64,000 bases of DNA, from contig NZ_JADKSJ010000001.1 of assembly GCF_015351235.1 (NCBI RefSeq), positions 2,373,668 through 2,437,667 on the forward strand. The letters run 5' to 3'. Origin of the DNA: Plantibacter sp. VKM Ac-2880 (GTDB taxonomy: Bacteria > Actinomycetota > Actinomycetes > Actinomycetales > Microbacteriaceae). A program made the translations under genes and the position numbers. This document shows, piece by piece, positions 58,665-64,000 of the stretch. The notes beneath the pieces were generated by a model that made no database searches, was not told where the DNA came from, and worked only from the letters and a program-made list of their open reading frames with translations. The number at the start of each line of letters is the position of its first letter. The first letter of the stretch is position 1.

Positions 58665-61600
58665 TCAGGCGTTCGGCTTCACGACGACGAGCAGATCGCC
58701 CGCCTCCACCTGCTGGGTGGCCGGGATCGCGAGCCGCTCGACGACACCCGCGACGGCGGTCGTGATGGCCGCCTCCATCTTCATCGCCTCGATCGAGGCG
58801 ACCGGCTGGCCGGCCTCGACGCGGTCGCCGATGGCGACCTTCACGGTGACGACGCCGGAGAACGGCGCGGCGACCTGGCCCGACACGGAGGTGTCCGCTT
58901 TCTCGGCCGTCCGGACGTCGACCTCGACGCTGCGGTCGCGGACGAACACCGGACGGAGCTGGCCGTTGAGCGTCGCCATGACGGTCCGCATGCCCTTCTC
59001 GTCCGCCGCACCGATCGCTTCGAGGCCGACGAACAGCCGGACGCCCTTGTCGATCTCCACGACGTGCTCCGTGCCCGGCTCGAGACCGTAGAGGTAGTCG
59101 GCCGTGTCCACGACGGAGAGGTCGCCGTACAGGTCCCGCTGCTGCTCGAACTGCTTGGTCGGCGCCGGGAACAGCAGCCGGTTGAGGGTCGAGCGACGCT
59201 CGGCCGACTCGCCGTCCAGGGCGGCCTGGTCCTCCGCCGAGATCGGGGTGACCCCGATGTCGACCGAGCGTCCGGCCAGCACCTTCGAACGGAACGGCTC
59301 CGGCCACCCGCCGGGCAGCTCGCCGAGCTCGCCCGCCATGAAGCCGACGACCGAATCCGGGACGTCGTACTTGTCGGGGTTGGCCTCGAAGTCGGCCGGG
59401 TCCGCCTTCACGGCGGCGAGGTGGAGGGCGAGATCGCCGACGACCTTGCTGGAGGGGGTGACCTTCGGCACGCGGCCCAGGATCTTGTTCGACGCCGCGT
59501 ACATGTCCTCGATGAGCTCGAAGTGGTCGGCGAGTCCGAGGGCGATCGCCTGCTGGCGGAGGTTCGACAGCTGTCCACCGGGGATCTCGTGCGTGTACAC
59601 GCGACCGGTCGGGCCGGCGAGCCCGGATTCGAACGGACGGTACATCGCCCGGACGGCCTCCCAGTACGGCTCGAGATCCGCGATCGCCTGCAGCGAGATG
59701 CCGGTGTCGCGCTCCGTGTGCGCCAGCGCGGCGACGAGCGACGACGCCGAGGGCTGGCTGGTGGTGCCGGCCATGGGGGCGCTCGCGACGTCGACGGCGT
59801 CCGCACCGGCGTTGCTCGCGGCGAGAAGCGTCGCGAGCTGTCCGCCCGGCGTGTCATGCGTGTGCACGTGGACCGGCAGGTCGAACCGCTCTCGGAACGC
59901 CGCGACGAGCTTCGCCGCCGCCGACGGGCGGAGCAGGCCGGCCATGTCCTTGATGGCGAGCACGTGCGCGCCGGACTCGACGATCTTCTCCGCGAGTCGC
60001 AGGTAGTAGTCGAGGGTGTAGAGGTCCTCGGCGGGGTTCAGCAGATCTCCCGTGTAGCAGACCGCGACCTCGGCGATCGTCGTCCCGGTCTCGAGGACGG
60101 CGTCGATGGCCGGTCGCATCTGCGACACGTCGTTGAGCGCGTCGAAGATCCGGAAGATGTCGATCCCGGTGTCGGCGGCCTCGCGCACGAAGGCGTTGGT
60201 CACCTCGGTGGGGTACGGCGTGTACCCGACGGTGTTGCGTCCGCGGAGCAGCATCTGGATCGCGATGTTCGGCATGGCCTGCCGCAGGGACGCGAGTCGC
60301 TCCCAGGGCTCTTCGCCGAGGAAGCGCAGGGCGACGTCGTAGGTGGCACCGCCCCAGGCCTCGACGGACAGCAGCTCGGGGGTGAGCCGGGAGACGAACG
60401 GCGCCACGGCGAGGAGGTCCTTCGTCCGGACGCGGGTGGCCAGGAGCGACTGGTGCGCGTCTCGGAACGTGGTCTCGGTGACCGCCAGCGCCGTCTGCGC
60501 ACGGAGCGCCTCGGCGAAGCCCTTCGGGCCGAGCTCGAGCAGCCGCTGGCGCGAACCGGCCGGGGCGTCGGCGGAGATGTCGATGGACGGGAGCTTGTCC
60601 ACCGGGTCCGGTCCGGGCGGGCGGGAGCCGTTCGGCTGGTTCACCGTGACGTCCGCGAGCCAGTTGACGACCTTCGTCCCGCGGTCCTTCGAGACGTGGC
60701 CGCGCAGCAGCTGCGGTCGCTCGTCGATGAAGGAGGTGCTGAGGTCGCCGGCGACGAAGGAGTCGTCCTCGAGCACCGCCTGGAGGAAGGGGATGTTCGT
60801 GGAGACGCCGCGGATGCGGAACTCCGCGAGGGCGCGCTTCGCCCGCGTGACCGCGGCTTCGAAGGTGCGGCCTCGGCAGGTGAGCTTGGCGAGCATCGAG
60901 TCGAAGTGCGGGCTGATCTGGGCGCCGGACGCGACCGTGCCGCCATCGAGGCGGATGCCACCGCCACCCGGGGACCGGTACGTCGTGATCTTGCCGGTGT
61001 CGGGTCGGAAGCCCGCCGTGGGGTCCTCGGTGGTGATGCGGCACTGCAGCGCGAAGCCCCGCAGGTGGAGCGAGTCCTGGGTGAGCCCGAGGTCCGTGAG
61101 CGACTCGCCGGCGGCGATCCGCATCTGTGACTGCACGAGGTCGACGTCGGTGACCTCCTCGGTGACCGTGTGCTCGACCTGGATGCGCGGGTTCATCTCG
61201 ATGAAGACGTGCTGGCCCTTGCGCTCGCCGGCGGTGTCGAGCAGGAACTCGACCGTTCCGGCGTTGACGTAGCCGATCGACTTCGCGAACGCGATGGCGT
61301 CGCGGTACATCGCCTGGCGGGTGTCCTCGTCGAGGTTCGGGGCCGGAGCGATCTCGACGACCTTCTGGTGCCGACGCTGCACCGAGCAGTCGCGCTCGAA
61401 CAGGTGGATGGTCTCGCCGTCGGCGCTGGCCAGGATCTGGACCTCGATGTGGCGCGGCCGGACGACGGCCTGCTCGAGGAACATCGTGGGGTCGCCGAAG
61501 GCGCTGTCCGCCTCGCGCATGGCCGCCTCGAGGGCGCCACGGAGGTCGGCCTCGGTGTCGACGCGGCGCATACCGCGGCCGCCACCGCCAGCGACCGCCT

Positions 61601-62072
61601 TCGCGAAGATCGGGAACCCGATCTCGGCGGCTCCCGCCAGCAGCTCTCCGATGTCGCGGCTGGCCGGGGTCGACTTCAGCACCGGGACGCCGGCGGCGAT
61701 CGCGTGCTCCTTCGCGGTGACCTTGTTCCCGGCCATCTCCAGCACCGACGACGGCGGGCCGATGAAGGTGATGCCCGCGGCGCGGGCCGCCTCGGCGAGC
61801 TCGGGGTTCTCCGAGAGGAAGCCGTACCCGGGGTAGATGGCGTCGGCGCCCGACTCCTTCGCGACCCGGATGATCTCCGAGACGTCGAGGTAGGCCCGCA
61901 CGGGATGACCCTCGGAACCGATCTGGTAGGCCTCATCGGCCTTCAACCGATGCATCGAGTTGCGGTCCTCATACGGGAACACCGCAACCGTCTTCGCCCC
62001 CAGCTCATACGCGGCACGGAACGCCCGGATGGCGATCTCTCCGCGATTGGCGACAAGAATCTTCCTGAACAT
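58665..62072 (-). CDS. pyc: Pyruvate carboxylase
   Basis: 1135 residues, full length for a single-chain enzyme. Biotin carboxylase domain (1-450: GGGGRGMRRV, ERDCSVQRRHQKV, EMNPRIQVEH), carboxyltransferase domain (about 525-800: RDAHQSLLATR, DIFRIFDALND, HTHDTPG), PYC/OADA central region, and C-terminal biotinyl domain with EAMKMEA, Lys1098 being the biotinylated residue. ATP-dependent conversion of pyruvate to oxaloacetate, replenishing the TCA cycle. GAAAGGG precedes the ATG. It is divergent from the parA gene with 73 bp between starts. Confidence 0.98.
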   Translation of the reverse strand: MFRKILVANRGEIAIRAFRAAYELGAKTVAVFPYEDRNSMHRLKADEAYQIGSEGHPVRAYLDVSEIIRVAKESGADAIYPGYGFLSENPELAEAARAAGITFIGPPSSVLEMAGNKVTAKEHAIAAGVPVLKSTPASRDIGELLAGAAEIGFPIFAKAVAGGGGRGMRRVDTEADLRGALEAAMREADSAFGDPTMFLEQAVVRPRHIEVQILASADGETIHLFERDCSVQRRHQKVVEIAPAPNLDEDTRQAMYRDAIAFAKSIGYVNAGTVEFLLDTAGERKGQHVFIEMNPRIQVEHTVTEEVTDVDLVQSQMRIAAGESLTDLGLTQDSLHLRGFALQCRITTEDPTAGFRPDTGKITTYRSPGGGGIRLDGGTVASGAQISPHFDSMLAKLTCRGRTFEAAVTRAKRALAEFRIRGVSTNIPFLQAVLEDDSFVAGDLSTSFIDERPQLLRGHVSKDRGTKVVNWLADVTVNQPNGSRPPGPDPVDKLPSIDISADAPAGSRQRLLELGPKGFAEALRAQTALAVTETTFRDAHQSLLATRVRTKDLLAVAPFVSRLTPELLSVEAWGGATYDVALRFLGEEPWERLASLRQAMPNIAIQMLLRGRNTVGYTPYPTEVTNAFVREAADTGIDIFRIFDALNDVSQMRPAIDAVLETGTTIAEVAVCYTGDLLNPAEDLYTLDYYLRLAEKIVESGAHVLAIKDMAGLLRPSAAAKLVAAFRERFDLPVHVHTHDTPGGQLATLLAASNAGADAVDVASAPMAGTTSQPSASSLVAALAHTERDTGISLQAIADLEPYWEAVRAMYRPFESGLAGPTGRVYTHEIPGGQLSNLRQQAIALGLADHFELIEDMYAASNKILGRVPKVTPSSKVVGDLALHLAAVKADPADFEANPDKYDVPDSVVGFMAGELGELPGGWPEPFRSKVLAGRSVDIGVTPISAEDQAALDGESAERRSTLNRLLFPAPTKQFEQQRDLYGDLSVVDTADYLYGLEPGTEHVVEIDKGVRLFVGLEAIGAADEKGMRTVMATLNGQLRPVFVRDRSVEVDVRTAEKADTSVSGQVAAPFSGVVTVKVAIGDRVEAGQPVASIEAMKMEAAITTAVAGVVERLAIPATQQVEAGDLLVVVKPNA

Positions 62073-62103
62073 GGAACCCTTTCCACAACAGCCAACTCAG
62101 CAA

Positions 62104-62141
62104 ACGTTGAGATTCCCTAGCCTAGTCACGGTAACGTTGAG
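62104..62141. promoter_or_regulatory. Direct repeats AACGTTGAG in the pyc-parA intergenic region
   Basis: AACGTTGAG occurs at 62104-62112 and 62133-62141, 29 bp apart (close to three helical turns), each with the palindromic core AACGTT. They flank TAGGCT/TAGCCT-type -10 sequences used in both directions. A shared operator for divergent promoters is plausible. Confidence 0.45.
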
Positions 62142-62145
62142 CCTT

Positions 62146-63012
62146 GTGCATGTACTCAGCGTTAGCTCCCTGAAGGGGGGCGTCGGCAAGACCACCGTCA
62201 CCCTTGGCCTGGCTTCCGCCGCGTTCTCGAAGGACATCCGCACGTTGGTCGTGGATCTCGACCCGCAATCCGACGTCTCGACCGGCATGGCCGTCGACGT
62301 CGCCGGTCACCTCACGGTGACGGATGTGCTGACCTCGCCGAAGAAGAAGATCGTCGAGCAGGCGATCGTGGCGAGCGGCTGGACGAAGATCCACCCGGGC
62401 AAGATGGACGTCATGATCGGCAGTCCGTCCGCGATCAACTTCGACGGCCCGCACCCGAGCATCCGCGACATCTGGCGACTCGAAGAGGCGCTCGCACACG
62501 TCGAGGAGGAGTACGACCTCGTCCTCATCGACAGCGCCCCCTCGCTCAACGCCCTCACCCGCACGGCATGGGCCGCCAGCGACCGCGTGGCCGTCGTCAC
62601 CGAGCCCGGCCTCTTCTCCGTCTCCGCGGCCGACCGCGCGCTCCGCGCCGTCGAGGAGATCCGTCGCGGGCTGAGCCCCCGGCTCCAGCCGCTCGGCATC
62701 ATCGTCAACCGGGTGCGGCCTCAGTCCATGGAGCACCAGTTCCGCATCAAGGAACTCCGCGACATGTTCGGCCCCCTCATCCTCAACCCGCAGCTCCTCG
62801 AGCGCACCTCCCTGCAGCAGGCCCAGGGCGCGGCGAAGCCCGTCCACGTCTGGCCGGGCGACACGGCGCAGGAGATGGCGAAGAACTTCGACTCGCTCCT
62901 CGACCGAGTGCTACGCACCGGCCGGGTCGGCGAGTACGCCGACGGCGCTCCCCCGGAGCCCGCGGCCGTGACCAGCACCTCCACCGTCGAGACGCCCGTC
63001 ACCGAAGGCTGA
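62146..63012 (+). CDS. ParA family ATPase (orphan, PldP-like)
   Basis: 288 residues from the GTG at 62146; upstream codons in frame lie within the pyc 5' end. Deviant Walker A KGGVGKTTV near the N-terminus (about 10-18), LVVDLDPQSDVSTG and LVLIDSAPSLN. It has no long N-terminal domain, and no parB lies beside it, so it is not the chromosomal oriC parAB. Corynebacteria have a similar orphan (PldP) linked to division and cell length. It is convergent with the FtsR-type regulator gene. Leaderless-type start: TAACGT ends 8 bases upstream. Confidence 0.88.
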   Translation: MHVLSVSSLKGGVGKTTVTLGLASAAFSKDIRTLVVDLDPQSDVSTGMAVDVAGHLTVTDVLTSPKKKIVEQAIVASGWTKIHPGKMDVMIGSPSAINFDGPHPSIRDIWRLEEALAHVEEEYDLVLIDSAPSLNALTRTAWAASDRVAVVTEPGLFSVSAADRALRAVEEIRRGLSPRLQPLGIIVNRVRPQSMEHQFRIKELRDMFGPLILNPQLLERTSLQQAQGAAKPVHVWPGDTAQEMAKNFDSLLDRVLRTGRVGEYADGAPPEPAAVTSTSTVETPVTEG

Positions 63013-63080
63013 GCCGGGCGTCGCCCAGAACGGGCGGAGGACGACCGGTGTTCGAGGCTGGCCGTCCGGTGGTTCGAGGA

Positions 63081-63200
63081 TCGAGCCCTTCGACAAGCTC
63101 AGGGACCGGCGGCAGGACGGCGCCCTTCGTCAAGCTCACGGACCGGTGCGCGGGCGGGAGCGGCGACTGGCACAGGCCCGGCGACAGGCTCAGAGACCGG
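63081..63200. repeat. Three degenerate copies of a REP-like intergenic repeat
   Basis: Related units occur at about 63085-63109 (CCCTTCGACAAGCTCAGGGA, then CCGG), 63123-63146 (CCCTTCGTCAAGCTCACGGA, then CCGG) and 63177-63200 (CCCGGCGACAGGCTCAGAGA, then CCGG); a weaker fourth may start near 63201. Each has the CCCTTCGACA..GCTCAGGG element found dispersed in many bacterial intergenic regions. They fill the gap between two convergent stop codons and may serve as terminators. Confidence 0.75.
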
Positions 63201-63242
63201 CGACACGGCTCGGGTCCGGGGACCGCTTCAGCGGGGCCCGGG

Positions 63243-63791
63243 TTACGCGGTGCGGGCGGAACGACGAGCGGCGAGTTCGTCCATCGGGTCGGCCGACTGG
63301 GCGTCGAACTCGATGAGGGTCGACTCCACCTCGCGGAGGACCTTGCCGACGGCGATGCCGAAGACACCCTGGCCGCGGCTGACGAGGTCGATGACCTCGT
63401 CGTTGGACGTGCACAGATAGACGCTGGCCCCATCGCTCATGAGCGTGGTCTGGGCGAGGTCGACGATCCCGGCCTCGCGGAGCTGGTCGACCGCGGTGCG
63501 GATCTGCTGGAGGGAGATCCCCGTGTCCAGGAGACGCTTGACGAGCTTCAGGACGAGGATGTCGCGGAACCCGTAGAGACGCTGCGTCCCGGAACCTGAT
63601 GCTCCACGCACGGTGGGCTCGACGAGACCGGTGCGAGCCCAGTAGTCGAGCTGGCGGTAGCTGATGCCGGCAGCGCGGGCGGCGATGGCTCCGCGATAGC
63701 CCTGTCCCTCTTCGAGTTCCGGCAGTCCATCGGTGAACAGCAGCCCGAGGTCACCGTATCGTGACGCACCGTCGCGACTGAGTTCACTCAT
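63243..63791 (-). CDS. ftsR: MerR family regulator, FtsR/Rv1828-like
   Basis: 182 residues with GAGGAG before the ATG. Winged-helix MerR domain (about 31-100) with AARAAGISYRQLDYWARTGLVEP and RLYGFRDILVLKLVKRLLDTGI, then a C-terminal domain with VYLCTSNDEVIDLVSRGQGVFGIAVG, which matches the Rv1828/FtsR family. In Corynebacterium glutamicum FtsR activates ftsZ. Its probable target gene lies at 32.5-33.8 kb in this window. The ATG overlaps the stop of a small upstream ORF (ATGA). The usual garA/odhI neighbour is not visible before the window ends. Confidence 0.85.
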   Translation of the reverse strand: MSELSRDGASRYGDLGLLFTDGLPELEEGQGYRGAIAARAAGISYRQLDYWARTGLVEPTVRGASGSGTQRLYGFRDILVLKLVKRLLDTGISLQQIRTAVDQLREAGIVDLAQTTLMSDGASVYLCTSNDEVIDLVSRGQGVFGIAVGKVLREVESTLIEFDAQSADPMDELAARRSARTA

Positions 63792-63904
63792 GTCTGCTTC
63801 TCCTCGATGTTCGCTTCACGGTCTGCGTGGTCCTGACGGGGGCGTCGGAACGGCTCGGCCGCTTCCACCACGGTATCGATCAGCCGCTGCCAACGTTGCG
63901 ACAT
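63788..63904 (-). CDS. Small ORF translationally coupled to ftsR, or 3' end of a longer gene
   Basis: A 38-residue ORF, MSQRWQRLIDTVVEAAEPF onward, ending EEKQT, whose TGA overlaps the ftsR ATG (ATGA). The N-terminal half can form an amphipathic helix. The same frame stays open to the window edge without an ATG, GTG or TTG, so it could instead be the end of a longer protein. G/C at third positions is about 74% in the small ORF and lower upstream, below that of certain genes here. A TAGACT -10-like hexamer at 63972-63977 favours a short separate gene. Not recognised. Confidence 0.4.
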   Translation of the reverse strand: MSQRWQRLIDTVVEAAEPFRRPRQDHADREANIEEKQT

Positions 63905-63971
63905 CCGTTCGAAACGGGCGGCGTGTCGTGACGAGTGACCGAACTGTGACCTGGCCGTGATGGATGAGGGC

Positions 63972-63977
63972 AGTCTA
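63972..63977 (-). promoter_or_regulatory. Candidate -10 element upstream of ftsR
   Basis: TAGACT on the minus strand, about 68 bp before the small-ORF ATG and 180 bp before the ftsR ATG. The -35 would lie at the window edge and is not recognisable. Confidence 0.35.
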
Positions 63978-64000
63978 CGCCCTGGACGGCCCGTCAGGAG

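Noticed and set aside
62146-63012. ParA as evidence of a plasmid or integrated element
   Set aside because: There is no ParB, replication gene or att site, and the neighbours are core chromosomal genes.
63071-63100. GGTTCGAGGATCGAGCCC as a tRNA T-arm
   Set aside because: No acceptor, D or anticodon arms are nearby; the sequence belongs to the first REP-like repeat.

Overview
This window reads as a chromosomal stretch of a high-G+C actinobacterium, most likely a Microbacteriaceae-type organism. The case rests on codon third positions dominated by G/C, many GTG and several TTG starts, and actinobacterial hallmarks: a diheme QcrC and 4-subunit aa3 oxidase, SepF/DivIVA, a PASTA kinase beside an Rv2175c-type protein, DUF3040 and DUF3043 proteins, and an FtsR-type MerR regulator. 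The MurE specificity motif is not the usual meso-DAP one, which fits the B-type peptidoglycan of Microbacteriaceae. Family assignments come from recognisable motifs; no database was searched.

Layout. 0.1-9.4 kb is accessory and metabolic: an NfeD/SPFH membrane pair, an atypical SDR, a DUF308 membrane protein, a UvrA-like ABC protein, a TetR regulator, a small Zn-ribbon-like protein and a dhaKLM dihydroxyacetone kinase operon. Between uvrA and tetR lies a 28-bp sequence (5901-5928) that I read as the chromosomal dif site of XerC/XerD. This would place the window at the replication terminus. 9.5-19.7 kb holds trpD and the respiratory genes: ctaE-qcrC-qcrA-qcrB on the plus strand and ctaC-ctaD-ctaF on the minus strand, followed upstream by an ErpA/IscA-type Fe-S protein. 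19.8-30.2 kb holds an M20 dipeptidase, a DUF3043 protein, pyrD-nrdR-hisD, dnaE, an RluD-type pseudouridine synthase and lspA.

30.1-48.4 kb is an almost complete division and cell-wall (dcw) cluster, read on the minus strand from mraZ to divIVA: mraZ, rsmH, ftsL-like, ftsI, murE, murF, mraY, murD, ftsW, murG, murC, ftsQ, ftsZ, yggS, sepF, yggT, divIVA. Many junctions are 1-4 bp stop/start overlaps, so the cluster is translationally coupled. Three 10-bp-spaced MraZ boxes and strong terminators mark its upstream edge. 48.7-58.6 kb holds DUF3040, a polyprenyl diphosphate synthase, an Rv2175c-like protein divergent from a 4-PASTA Ser/Thr kinase, class II DAHP synthase, a PlsC-type acyltransferase, a ROK glucokinase, an acyl-CoA ligase and peptide deformylase. 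58.7-64 kb holds pyruvate carboxylase, an orphan ParA, and a MerR regulator that looks like FtsR, whose known target ftsZ is in this same window.

The window is mostly core genome. I saw no insertion sequence, prophage, CRISPR array, tRNA or rRNA. The most interesting points are non-coding: the dif site, a DtxR/IdeR-like iron box before the respiratory operon, a 33-bp tandem repeat between mraZ and rsmH, a hairpin inside the start of lspA, degenerate REP-like repeats between parA and ftsR, and repeated leaderless-type gene starts.
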